Assembly (NCBI RefSeq): GCF_000002865.3
Contig: NW_001865046.1
Location: 127,113 to 191,112, forward strand
Reading direction: 5' to 3'
Source: Monosiga brevicollis MX1
Taxonomy: Eukaryota; Opisthokonta; Choanoflagellata; Craspedida; Salpingoecidae
DNA length: 64,000 bases
Shown: piece by piece, positions 49,229 to 60,634 of the stretch
Layout: every line of letters starts with the position of its first letter
Position numbering within the stretch: the stretch's first letter is position 1
Made by a program: the position numbers and the translations under genes
Notes under the pieces: generated by a model
Seen by the model: only the letters and a program-made list of their open reading frames with translations
Databases searched by the model: none
What the model was told of the DNA's origin: nothing

Positions 49229-49290
49229 TGTCGCGCGCGCGCACACGCGCGCACGCACGCACACACGCACGCGCACACACACACACACAT
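49229..49290. repeat. Alternating CG/CA tract
   Basis: About 60 bases of alternating pyrimidine-purine (CG, CA) directly after the minisatellite, the sequence type that favours left-handed DNA. Confidence 0.9.
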
Positions 49291-49437
49291 TCGGCACAGA
49301 CTGAAACGCGCGTACATTGGGAGACACACGCGATAAGATCTGCTTAATACAAGATGTGCAGATATCAAGAGGGTGGATTGACAAGGATTGCAAGCTTGCC
49401 ATCAACGGCCCACTTCAAAGACAAGAACTGTTGCTTC

Positions 49438-52400
49438 TTAGTTGGCCAGGGTGGCAAGCTTGACCAGTACTTGCGCCACGCTCTCGTAGGTGGGACGCTC
49501 ATCAGCCGCTGCCATGCAACTGCGGCACAGTGCAACAAAATCCTGTGCCTCCTCTGGGTGTGTCCACATGTCGGCGGCAAAGCGTGACCCAAAGGAATCG
49601 GTTTCACTGCCGGGCGTCAGCTCAAACCGCATGACATCGCCAGCCAAAATGGCATCACGCGTCGCCCAGGGTGATGCCTTGGCAAGATGATCCACTGGCT
49701 CGCGACGAGTCAGCAGTTCCAAGCCAATCACGCCACCACTGTAAACGTCTGCCGCCATGGTCACCCGATTGCCTTCCAGCACCTCGGGTGCTGACCATAA
49801 AAGCGTCCCCTCCGTCTACAAAGTCACACATTCAGATGAGTCAACTAACAAAACTGGCGGCAGACGCGGGCCAGTGGAGTCCAGCACACCGAGATGTACT
49901 AACAAAGTGTTCAGAGCTGCTTGACTTGGAAGATTTGACATCCCGCAATGTGAGATCGAGGTAAGCCGTGCCGAAATCTGCAATCTTCACCTCCCCGCTG
50001 GCGGCCAACAATAGATTGCCACTCTACGGCAAAAGCGAGCGAAGACGGACAAATTAACCCCCCCCCCCCCCGAATGCAGCCAGTGAGGAAGGCACCAACA
50101 GCACTTGCGCAACCAAGCTTGCGCCTTGCAGAATCAAACGCAGACCTTGAGATCGCGATGCAGAATGGGTGGGTCTTGCCCATGAAGATACACCATGCCT
50201 CGCACAAAGCCAAGCATTAGCTTCAGGCGGCGGCTCCAGGTGAGAGAAGCCTCTCCGCGCAACATGGTGTTTAAACTACCACCGCTGCAAAACTCCAGTA
50301 CCAAAAAAGGGCAATGTTCTGGGTCAAACCCAGCACCATAGAAAAACACCTATCATCAAGGGCCAATGCGTACAGGTTGAGGGCAAACCGACATGACCAC
50401 GGCCATGCCGACTTTGAGGCTCATGTTATCCATAGCAATATTTATAAAGGGTCAGCACTCACAATGTTGCGATGCCGAAGCTCACGGAGCACGGTCATCT
50501 CCTTATCAAAGTCCTGCACGGCTTGTTCGTCATATTCAAAGGCATGTCGTTGCAGACGCTTCACAGCTGTTGAGCGATCTTGCCACTGACACAGCCAGAC
50601 CTGAGGTCGATCGCCCCAATTCAAAGCGAGGGCAGGGTCAAAATGGCGAGTTAAGATGCCCGCATGTCAACGAGTGGACGTGACTGAGCAAGACGCCATA
50701 CCGACCTCGCCAAAAGCGCCTTTTGACTCGTTATCGATACGACGCTCAAATTCAAGCTCGCCGAACGGAATTTCCCAAATCTTTTTGAGGCGAACCACTT
50801 CTTCCTTGGTCTCCTCGAGAAGCGAATACTGGCGACGATTTTCGACATGGTAGCGACGCACACAGATAACCAGTCCACAGCAGCTAGACGCAAACACGAC
50901 AACGCCTGACCAAGGTAGAACAACCGACGGACCGTGAGCAGGTCAAGCCATTGCGCGAAGATAAAGCTCACTCAAGCAAGAATCAGCCGTGAGGCGACGC
51001 ACCAATGGCTATGGCAGCAGATACCCAAGCAATGCTGATTGTGCAGCGGTCGCCATAGTAGCCAGAAGTGCAGTGACACACAGTCTTCATGTCACTGTTT
51101 ACCAAGCAACTGCCATGACGGCAGTCGTTGGTCACGCACACGGAGCAATTGGCGAGTGCTGAAGCTCCGACGTCCGCCGTCGTTGTGCCGTTGGGGCAAG
51201 CGATGCAAGTATGAGACTTGCCTGCAAGAAGTCAGTCGCACCCAGGCAATGCGGACATGAGACGCAGAGCGTCGATAACGAATTTAATTCTGGTGATGGT
51301 TGCCGGTTTGTAAGCGCTCAATGCCAAAAGCGTACCAAGGTTATCGGAGTAGGAACCATTCGCGCACGGCAAACACAATAAACTGTTCTCATCCATTGCA
51401 TATTGACCCGGCGGACAGCCTAGCTGTAAAGCTAGTTCGCCGAAACAGTTTGGACAATAAGCAGACGCAATTGGAGCATCGAGTCTGATTCAGTGGGCCC
51501 GCAAATGGGAGCGGCACAGACCGCGAATATCAGCTGTCGGTGCGAAATGGCCGGCATGGTCGCCCGTCACCAAGCCACCTGCTGTTGTGATAAGAAACCC
51601 CTTGGAACTACACAACCCTCATACACAGAGCCAATGGTCGCAGTGAGTGGCCGTCCTGGTCGCCGTTGTTGCCTGGCCAAAATCATAAGACCGAGCAAAG
51701 TACCCACTTGTGCGTGATTGTCAATAGACCACCAAACCAAGGAACGGAGTGCTGCGCTGGTACGGTCTGCCAAATCCACCGATCTTCGGGCGTAAACCCC
51801 CCAACATATAGTGTATCAAACTTCAAGTGACCCGAAGAATGCACAGGAAACGGGCGAAAAGATCGAAGGCAACCATTCCATGAGCTCGATGCTTCCGAGG
51901 GCATGCCGCAGACACCGTCGAAAAATGAAACAAGGCTGTGCAGGAGATTTTGGGACGCACAATATGTTGCGCAGAGTTGACGTCAGCGTCCGCCATGGCA
52001 ATGCCACCGTAGACTACAATGTACTTGTTGCCAAAGGATGCAAAGGCCGGCATGTATGGGGCCGGACTAAGTGCGAATCAATGCGCGACAAGCGAGACAG
52101 CAGATATGGCCAAACCTCGTGAGAAAAGCCAAGGCAAAGCGAAATGGCAACAGTGCGTGAGCAGAACTTCAGCACAAACATCTTCAAGTCGATGGCGGTC
52201 GTGCTTTGCGCAACTATACTCCAATGCATGGTGTTGAAGTCCAGCACGTAAGTGCTGGTATTTCCTACAGTACTACCGCCGTGTGCCACAAGCCGTTGGC
52301 GCCCATCGGCGCTCGTGTGGAGAAAATCTAGGCCCATGTATGACAAGTGCAGACGTCGACATCAGCCATGGCAAGCAGACCCAGTTGATGGCCCTGTGGC

Positions 52401-54942
52401 ACCCATCTTGTCGTCAAGGAAAATTGCAGCGCGGCACCAACACCAACACCCAACGTACATGCGCCAGTGGCAAATACGGTCGGCATGGCGCCGGTCGTGA
52501 CTTCTTCACGCCAGCAGCCAACTTCAGGATTTGCCGAGCTGTAGTAGTAACCAAACGAATCCGTGACAAACTCGGACCAAAAGTCCCAGGCCACAGTCAG
52601 GCGCGTACTGAATCCTCCATATACAAAAAGCATGCCTGCAGCCCAACGTTCAATCAAGATGGCCCGAATGAGCCATCTTATCGACAAAGAGTCGTTCAAG
52701 GGCGCCCTCAAACCTCACCGATCTCGTCAAAGATATCCAAATCAGGGCAGAAGGTCGTGTTGGCAGGCTTGGAAGTAGGTAGGGTCACAGCTAAATGACT
52801 GGCTCGAGCTGTGACTTTATGGCTCTTGGAGGGCAAGGTTAAGTTCACCCACAAGGGCATGGAGGCGTCCAGCAAGTAGAATGTGTTGAGGGGCTCATAC
52901 ACAAACAGGCCGGATGTACTCCCACCAAACAAAAAATACTTTGAATAACCCACAGGCGTCAACGTAGCGCCCTGGGTTGGCGGCGGGGTAGCACCAAGGT
53001 TGGGAATCTTATCCAACGACTGCTGACACATATCCACGTGCCAAATTGTATCATACTAACAACAATGGTCATTGAGAAACGCGGGGAGGCAAAGCATGGT
53101 TGCCGAAAACATTTTTTTTGTGAGTGGATGTCTTTAAGCCTGGAACAGCGAGATTGATTTTCCTTCATGTCACACAATGATGTTGCCAAAACAAAAGCCG
53201 CAATGTGTATTTCCTGCGAGGACGACGCCATGCGAGCAAAACCTACCAATGTGCCAAAGACATTGGCTCCGCCAAAAAGGTAACCGTCGGGAAAATAAGA
53301 GGCCGAGGCCACCTCAATGGAAGACTCGAGGCCGTTGTAGTTATAGTTGAGTTGGCGCCAGTATCCAACACTGATGTCAAATTGCCACAAGTCATTCTCA
53401 GTCACCACGCCTACATGAGAAATGATGGAAGTTGTGAGACAGTGCAAATTGTCGGCGCTAATCGCTCGCGGTCAGAACCTCCGAGCATACCGGTATAGCC
53501 GGACCAAAGAATGATGCTCATGGTGGCGGGATTGTAGGCGATGGTGGACCACTGTCGGGGATTAGGCTTGTCGCTGAGATCTTTGACGGGAATCTCTCGC
53601 CAGAGCATGCCCGTGACGTTGGTCGAGTTTTTTTGCCAAGCCTTGAATCCGATGACCCAGGCAGGTTGATACCAAGCCGAGGAGCACCGTGAGCCAGCAC
53701 AGCACGACAAGGAGTGGACGAGGCGGGAGGGTACGAAATGACACGTGCTAGACACCTTACACCTTACCTCATCTGGTATGGACAGATACTGCAAGGAGCG
53801 TGACCCAAGGGGTGTGACTCCATATTTCCAAAAGGCCATCTTGTTCTGAAATGGACCGGTGGTGTATTGTGGAAGGTCCGAGGCGCTGTACCTGCGGCAT
53901 AGACAAGGTATGATGATGTATCGTACATGGCCGATACCATTGTTTGAGCAAGAGCAACACGGTCAGTTTCAACAGGAGGAGGGCTGCGTGGGTCAACTCA
54001 CCCAATGGCAGTCGCGTTTCCGATGCGGGTCCATTGGCCGTCAGAACAGTAGGGGGCTGACAAATTGAGATCAAAGCGCCAGACATCATCATAATAGGTA
54101 GTTTCCCAATCAGTACCGCTCGTCATTATGACTTGGCCCGGGTGCTTTCGATCGCTCATGAGGTAAGCACCTGCCCGAGCCGGGGGGCAGTCCGTCGTGC
54201 AGGACACCGAGGTCCAAGCACCATTGGAAAAGAGCCAGGTGTCCTTCATGGCACTGACCAGACTGGCACCGCCAAAAACGAGATGGCAGCTGCGGTTCAA
54301 AGGCTCGCTATCATATATCAACTGCACCGCACTATCTGAGCGTGAAACGGGAATCTCACTGTTTTCCGCGTCAGTTTGATAGGGAGCGATGATGTGGTCA
54401 GCCGCATCGTAAATCAATGTGTCGTTGAAACAAACGGGCGATGTGCCGTTGGCGCATCCAAAGAAGAAGAGCAAGTCGTTTTCTTCATGGTCAGCAAAGG
54501 CTGTGGCATAAGAGTAGCGGATAAGATCCTCGAGGATGGCGATGGGAGTCCAGCGGTTGTTGCTAAAGTCAATGTGCCATGCATCTTTTGGGGACGTTGC
54601 ATCCGTAAAGTAATCGCTTGGCTCCATGAGGCCGCCAAAAACAACACCCTTGCCGTTTCGATTGAGTTGCAGCATGACGTTGACGCGTCCTACATGAGAG
54701 CGAGCGAGGATATAGCACGAGCAAAACATGAGCCTAGAACCCGACGAGAGGCTCCGCGCGAGTCTTTTTGAATGTCAAACGAGCTTACCTTGCGGTCCGT
54801 TGACGGCATAGGACGACTGGCTCCAGCGATTATAGACATCCAAAACGCTCGTATCATCAGGGCAGGGAGATTCCATGCCGCTGGTCAGGCCAGCCGTTAA
54901 AGCCAAGAGCAAGAAGCAGCCAGCAACATGCCTGCAACCCAT
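49438..54942 (-). CDS. Receptor kinase: kelch-like ectodomain, Cys-rich/EGF-like stalk, one membrane span, TKL-type kinase
   Basis: The ATG at 54942 gives a signal peptide (MGCRHVAGCFLLLALTAGLTSG). The ectodomain has repeated kelch-type blades, many exon-sized: KGVVFGGLMEPSD and DAWHIDFSNNRW (54650); CHLVFGGASLVSAMKDTWLF (54250); YDDVWRFDLN (54090); WSTIAYNPATMSIILWSGYT (53540); NDLWQFDISVGYWRQL and GYLFGGANVFGTL (53390-53260); YFLFGGSTSGLFVYEPLNTF (52930); GMLFVYGGFS (52640). Then a GCC2/ephrin-receptor-like Cys region (CPNCFGELALQLGCPPGQYA, 51440) and an EGF-like module (CRHGSCLVNSDMKTVCHCTS, then GYYGDRC; 51120). A membrane span near 50900 and juxtamembrane YHVENRRQYSLLEETKEE follow. Kinase: NESKGAFGEV, RSTAVKRL, FLVLEFCSGGSLNTML, ILHRDLK, VKIADFG, SAPEVLEGNRVTMAADVYSG, ADERPTYESV; stop at 49438. 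HRDLK without AAR argues for Ser/Thr TKL rather than Tyr kinase. A C(14) run lies in an intron at 50058-50071. Confidence 0.85.
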
Positions 54943-55486
54943 GATGGCACGTCGGCCAAGCGTAGGGTTCCCTGCTTACAACAAGAACGATCTGAGTGGC
55001 AGCTCCGTAAATCCGTGAGCCTCCGCCTTGAGAGTGCAGTTCCCGGCCATTCATCCACCGATTTCCCCAGAGGCTGCAATCACCCCAGTGGCTGCGATCA
55101 CCCCAGTGGCTGCGATCACCCAGCTCTCCGTCACTCCTGCCTGCAGAAAACCCCTTGGCAAACAGGGTAGACAATCACAGCAGCAGCAACACGCGCACAC
55201 GAAAAAAAAAATTATGACGTGTGTGCGTTTTGCGGTAAGGATGATTATCTGACATCCCACATGTGAAGGGATAGTTTAGGGACTCGGGCTATGCTCAACG
55301 ACTTGTCTTGTGTTATGGAGATGGCCTGTTGCTAGAACTCAGATGAAAAGTGAACAACGCGCTGTGCTTCTTGGCCGATAGGGGCACGTGAGACGGTCGT
55401 TCAGATGACACGACGGATGAAGGCTGGTAAGACGACGATCGAGGCTGGGCGTGTGCTTTTGGAAAATGGGGTCGCTGGGTCTAGGG
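54943..55486. other. Upstream region of the receptor kinase
   Basis: Contains an 18-base tandem repeat (55071-55124) and an A-rich run near 55202. A minus-strand frame crosses the repeat but is out of frame with the signal peptide start, so it is taken as 5' leader or promoter. Confidence 0.5.
55071..55124. repeat. 18-base tandem repeat, three copies
   Basis: Unit GGCTGCRATCACCCCAGT, about 130 bases upstream of the receptor kinase ATG. In one minus frame it reads a hexapeptide DRSHWG repeat. Confidence 0.9.
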
Positions 55487-57768
55487 CTAGGCTTCAACTG
55501 GGGCAAAATCAAAGGCCACGAGGCGGAGCGGCGAGTCCAGACCGAGGACAAGCAGCCAGCGGGCCTCGGCCTGTGAACCGAGGCGAGGGTCAACGATCAG
55601 TCAGATGCCTCAAGCCACAGAGGCCCACCATTCCAGGAACTGAGAGCCAAACTGACCAAGAGACCACGAATCAGAACGGGATTATGATAAAACGTATAAG
55701 CAAGCTCCCCCGTGTTGGCGTGCCAGCCAAAGAGACGACGGTTATCCCCACCTGACAGCAGCACCGACCCTCGGACCTGGCGAGAGGCGGCCGAGGCACG
55801 GGCTTGCGGATGAGTGGCAAGTAGCAGCCCGTCATAGATGCACGCCGGGACCGACCTGAAGTTGCCGCACCAAACCCACGTGACCCTTGAGCGTGTGCAG
55901 AATGATGAGTCGCAAGTCATAGACATGGATTACGGCATCCGCGCCTCCCGTGGCCACTCGATCGGCCTGCACCGCAATGGATTCCTATGCTTGGTTGTCA
56001 CCATCGCACACACTGTTCAGAACACAAACAGACGCATGCACAAGCGACGACGCTACGCAAGCCGGATGTTGGCCGGCAAACAACACACCACACTACTCTC
56101 GTGGCATACATTTGCCTGGAGGGAATGCTGGAAGGGAGCAAAGCAACCGACAGAGCCATCAAATGCACCCCAAAAGAGCTGTTGACCGCTCGTGTCCAGC
56201 TCACACGCCGATATGCCAGCTGGGCACAGCATGGGCTCCTCAAATGGCTCCAGAGTATCTCGGTTGTGCACCAGGCATCTAGGTTGACAGGGGGAGTGAA
56301 GCACCACCATAGCCCAACATTCTTCGGGCCCACGAGGACAGGCACAGCCTTCATTTCACGTACGCGGTGCCGTCCCAGCTCACGGGACAGAGGATAGGTT
56401 CGAGGGTTGGCCCACCCATGGTCAGGATGCGCACGACCTGGTCGGCAAACAGCCGCCGCTGACATCCAGGACTAGCTTGATCGCGTCCAGCTCCCAGCGG
56501 CAGGGGCCAGCATGCAACCACCCTAGACTCGCACACAGTTTGTCAACATTGAGGCTGGGCACACACCAACGCTGCAAGCAGCATGCAGCTGGAAAAACAG
56601 GAATGTTGGATAGAGTCGGAGAAGCACAAAAATGCTCCAGAGCAAGAGGAAAAGGAAAAAAAAAAAATACATAGGCAAGCCAGACATTTGCTCGAGAGGA
56701 GGGTGCAACTGACCCATCCTGGGTGCCAGCATAGATCCAGTTGCCCTTGATGTGCAAGGTGGTCACCTCCGACCCCACCCAGGCACGCATGGTGGCAACG
56801 ACAGTGCAGGCCGCCAGATCGACCACGTGAACCTAAATGTGGACACCCCGGCACCCTGGGGTGAGCGCGCACACGCCCGATGTCACGCCAGTGTGAGTAT
56901 ATCGTGTTGCGCCACCGGTACGCACCAGGCCGCTCTCAGTTCCAATGGCGACCAGCGGCGTGTTGCCTATGGCCGTGGAGACGGCAGAGAGCACGGTGGC
57001 ATCTTCGTCTTGACAGACGTGCAGCGTTTTCTCTGATACAAGTGGGGCAGCCAAGCGATGCACGAGCACTATTGCCCAGGCGTGGAAGAGAGATGAAGTG
57101 ATTAGCCTTGGTGTAAGGTCTGGACAGAAGGGCACCCACGGGCATCTGACGAACATTGCCCCGACTGCGTTAGAATGCACAGAAGGCCGTGTTCTGTGCT
57201 TAACTGCCAGTCAACAGGTCGGTCTGTGGACAAGGGCGCGCTATTCGTGGCCCGAAATCGCCCTCGGACCCAGTTGGCCTCGGTGTGCAGGTGCCTACAG
57301 AATCACAGCCGTGCGTACGCGCATGAGGAAACTCGGGATTCTGAATTAATGTTCCAAGGGTTGTTCGAACCGTCGCAGGCTCTCCAGATGCGTCGCGGTT
57401 GTGGGCATTGACGCACACGCACTGCAGCCTGGACGTGTTGGGAACACAACCACAGGGATGAGCGGAACAGAACTTGCGGCCGACAGCCGCTCAAAGCAAC
57501 AGTGCGCAGCGCATCACCGTGAATGGCATGTCCAATGACCCGGGCATGGTGCGCCTCCCACACCACTTGCAAATCCAAGAGACGCGCACGCAGCGTCTGG
57601 CACACCTGCATCAGCGCAAAAAGGTCTGCACATCGGGGGGTCGTCAAGCTCGCGGTGCAGCAGGGCTGAGATTGACACATTGCAAGCGGATGCCGAACCT
57701 TCAACGCCAAGATAGAAGCAAATTCGACCTAAAACCTCCGTTGGGAAAGCGAGTAGATCCAACGCCAT
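55487..57768 (-). CDS. F-box protein with WD40-like repeats
   Basis: The ATG at 57768 is followed directly by an F-box: LLAFPTEVLGRICFYLGVEG. F-boxes dock to SKP1 in SCF ubiquitin ligases. The remaining exons give beta-propeller-like strands: GHAIHGDALRTVAL (57530); VDLAACTVVATMRAWVG and VTTLHIKGNWIYAGTQDGSV (56820-56720); ADRVATGGADAVIHVYDLR (55950); LIILHTLKGHVGLVRQLQ (55900); and VRGSVLLSGGDNRRLFGWHA with NTGELAYTF (55770-55690). The last exon is short (AEARWLLVLGLDSPLRLVAF) and stops at 55487. GTQDGSV, TGGAD and GGDN followed by a Trp/Tyr-Asp style strand are the WD-repeat pattern, though degenerate. About eight exons. The degradation target is unknown, and the named FBXW subfamily cannot be assigned. 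Confidence 0.72.
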
Positions 57769-57829
57769 GACTCTGCTCCCACCCGCCTGACAGCGGTGCC
57801 CCACCTCGCCGATGTTCAGTGCCCTTGAA

Positions 57830-57852
57830 AACACACACACACACACACACAC
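57830..57852. repeat. (AC)n microsatellite
   Basis: About 11 units immediately upstream of the F-box/WD40 gene; (GT)n in the gene sense. Confidence 0.95.
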
Positions 57853-57911
57853 GAACTGATCATAAGCATGTCCGCAGTTTTTTTTCTGTTTTTTGTTTGT
57901 ATTTTTTTCTT

Positions 57912-57913
<2 letters not shown>

Positions 57914-57942
<29 letters not shown>
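57914..57942. repeat. (AC)n microsatellite
   Basis: About 14 units, between the F-box gene promoter and the sulfatase 3' end. Confidence 0.95.
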
Positions 57943-57944
<2 letters not shown>

Positions 57945-57979
57945 ACATCTCAATTTCTTCTTCTCGTGTGTGGAAATGG

Positions 57980-60367
57980 TTAATCGCGCGAGAGCTGTTG
58001 CAAGGCGTCGTCAAAGCCGTGACAGTCATTTTCCTCGGTGCGTGAAACCATGACCGACTCGAACCAAGCAGTATAGTTGGCAACAATGGCTGAAAAAACG
58101 TCAGGGTATACGGAGCTCAGATCGGTGGTCTCACCCATATCTGTCTCGAGGTCATACAAGAAGCCCTGCGTGCAAGACGGTTTACACCCTTGGCTATTGT
58201 TGACAAACTTCCAGCGCCCATAGCGATAACCGTGCTGGGACGGATTTTGATACATCCAGCCAATGCCGCGCAAATCAAAATCACCCTCGCCTGTCAAAAT
58301 GGGCATAATGCTCTGACCGTCAAATGCCCACTGTGCCTGACTCGCAGGGCGTTGGACGTCAAGCACATCCATGATGGTGGCCATAAAATCCATGGTCACC
58401 ACTGTGTCCCAAGACACCATGTTACGTGGCACCACGGCTGGCCAAGACACGATACCTGGCACGCGATGTCCCCCTTCAAAAATGTCACGCTTGCGTCCCC
58501 GCAGTGGCCCGGCAGAGCCTGGATAAGTGAGAAAATGCTCGGGCTCACATCGCCCAGCCGCATCTCCGCTGCCCTCGCAGTTGCCCTATGAGCAAGCACG
58601 CCGATGATTGGCTGGCCATAGGCATCCAAACACGGTCTTCTGCGTTGATCCTTTCCAACAAGATTCTTCCTCGCGCAAACGGGTTGGATGTCAAGACAAA
58701 CCTCGGGTCCGTTATCCGTGGTCACCCACATCATGCTAGAATAATACAAAACATAATAAAATGACAAGAGGAACCAAGCCGAAGCAAAAGTCTTGAGTTT
58801 GAACAAAGTGCAGCCAAGTTTGAAGAGGGAAATGTGCCCATGCTGCAAGCGAGTCGTTGACCTACGTGTTATTGCGATAACCAAACGTCTCGAGATCAGT
58901 TAAGAGGCGACCTACAGCTGCATCAAGCTCGTTCAAACACGCATAAAAGTCCAGCTGGGCGTCACTGTAATTGCCAGGTCGACACGTCCGCCCGGCGGCA
59001 CAGTCGGCACGTGCTTCAGGGGTTCCAATGTACGGAATCTGGAGGCCAACACACCGGAGCCAATGTGAGGTGGCTTGGGGTGAGTCGGTGCAGCCTGGGA
59101 GTTGAGAACCTACATGGCAGTTATGGAAGCTGATTTGAGCCAGAAAGGGCGCCCCATCGCGCCCAGCCAAAAAGTGATAAAAGCTGTCTGTCAGGTACAG
59201 TGAATCATCCTGTGGGATGGGCTGCGAGTAGTTGGAGACGGCGTGCGCTGCAGAAGCATTGGGCCACCAGTAGTTGAAGCAGCAGTTGTTGCCGCCCGGC
59301 CCTTCCCCGCCTTGGCAATGATTGGTTCCCTCGTAGTGGCCGTAGAGGCAATCCTTTGACCACTCTTGGCGACAGTTGCCTGAAACGAAAAGCCAGTAAG
59401 TAAAAGGCATATGACGAGCAGGCGTAACCAACGCGCGAGCAGAGAGGCAAAGGGGAAGCAGGTGACGAGTCGAGAAACTGGCTAAAGATGCAGACGAACA
59501 ATTGGTTGTTGCGGTGGGTGCCACCTCGACTGTGGCATTGAAGCGATCAAAGCCGTGTGTCACGGGACTGGAGGTCAGACCGCCATATTTTTCGCTGTCG
59601 TTGTAGAACGAACCCAAATGCCTACACACCCAAATCGGTCCACGGCCAGACGATAAAGTATCAGGTGTCGTCGCCAAACTAAAATGCCTTTGTAGAATAT
59701 TTCACCAACCACCAACATTTGTGCGAGACCTTACCATTTGCCTTGAAACATGGAGCCATACTCGGGGTGTGCATCGCGCACGGACTGTCCGATGGTGTAT
59801 GTGTGATTTGGAGCAAACTGAAAATTCGGAACACACTCGGTCATGTCGCTACAGCCGTAAACGTAGTTGACGCAGTCTCGAAAGTGATTACGCCCCGTCA
59901 ACACCGTGGCCCTAGGTACATCCGGCCCGTGAGGGTGGGTGGTGGCGAAGGATCAGCGTGTCGCAGGCATACAAAGTGGCACGCACCGAGTGGGGCTACA
60001 CACGGTGCCACCGGTATGAAAGTCTTGAAACATGACCGATCCTTGGGCCGTGGCAAGTTGATTGAGGTGCGGGGTATTGGCCACTCCACCATTGTCTACA
60101 TGGCCGCAATCATGGCTCGCTTGAGGATCGCGTTTGCCGAAATTGATCGAGCGGTCTCCTGCGCCTTAATTCCGAGGTGACGGGGATCATTCAAAACTTA
60201 CAACCAAAATCTGCCCAGCCAATGTCATCCCCCAGCACAAACAGAAAAGAGGGCAAGTTGCTTTCAGCTCCCACACTGCATCCCCCAGCGGCCACCAGCA
60301 ACAAGCAGCATCCAGCCACCCGTCGCCAAAGAAGACTTCCAGCCACCATGGCGATCCGATCTGCCAT
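57980..60367 (-). CDS. Secreted or lysosomal sulfatase (arylsulfatase type)
   Basis: Hydrolyses sulfate esters using a formylglycine made from an active-site Cys. The ATG at 60367 gives a signal peptide (GSLLWRRVAGCCLLLVAAGG). The first metal site follows at once: LFVLGDDIGWADFG with the paired Asp. The active-site exon (about 60080-59965) has TPHLNQLATAQG and GGTVCSPTR, the C-x-P-x-R signature, joined to ATVLTGRNHFRDCVNY in the next exon. Then YTIGQSVRDAHPEYGSMF, QGKWHLGSF (the substrate-binding Lys/His block), HGFDRFNATVEV, QISFHNCHVG, LNELDAAVGRLLTDLETFGY, the second metal site TDNGPEV, GRKRDIFEGGHRVPGIVSWP-type block near 58480, and a C-terminal FVNNSQGCKPSCTQGFLYDL. It stops at 57980. 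All core residues seem present. The substrate (glycosaminoglycan, sterol or other) is not evident. About ten exons. Confidence 0.9.
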
Positions 60368-60634
60368 GTCAGTGAGAGCACCTTCCCCCCCCCAAGATTT
60401 GGCAAACATGACCCGGACAAGCACCTTCAATAACTCTTATAATAACGACAATACTTAACGTTATATACGTTAGTGTTTCTACATCTATTGTTTACACATC
60501 GACACCTACCACTTCCTTGTTGACATTACCTATGAATTTTCTGACATTACAAAACGAAAACCGTCTTTAAAATTACAGGATCGTTTTTAATTTTCAAAAA
60601 ATTCAGGAGAGCAAAAAAAAAAAAAAAACAGAAA
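60368..60634. promoter_or_regulatory. Short divergent 5' region sulfatase / spectrin
   Basis: About 270 bases, notably AT-rich for this window (60425-60625), with an A(15) run ending just before the spectrin ATG. Shared promoter inferred from position. Confidence 0.5.

Larger units (their letters stand above)
57769..57979. promoter_or_regulatory. Short region with two (CA)n tracts between F-box and sulfatase genes
   Basis: (AC)n at 57830-57852, 62 bases before the F-box gene ATG, and (AC)n at 57914-57942. The 211 bases hold the sulfatase 3' flank and the F-box gene promoter. Confidence 0.6.

Noticed and set aside
49229-49290. Repeat cluster as a CRISPR array or centromere fragment
   Set aside because: There are no spacer units of uniform size, and the tract is a short dinucleotide run.
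48824-49405. Several overlapping long open frames on both strands
   Set aside because: A stop-free hexamer repeat keeps the frames open; the products are simple periodic peptides.
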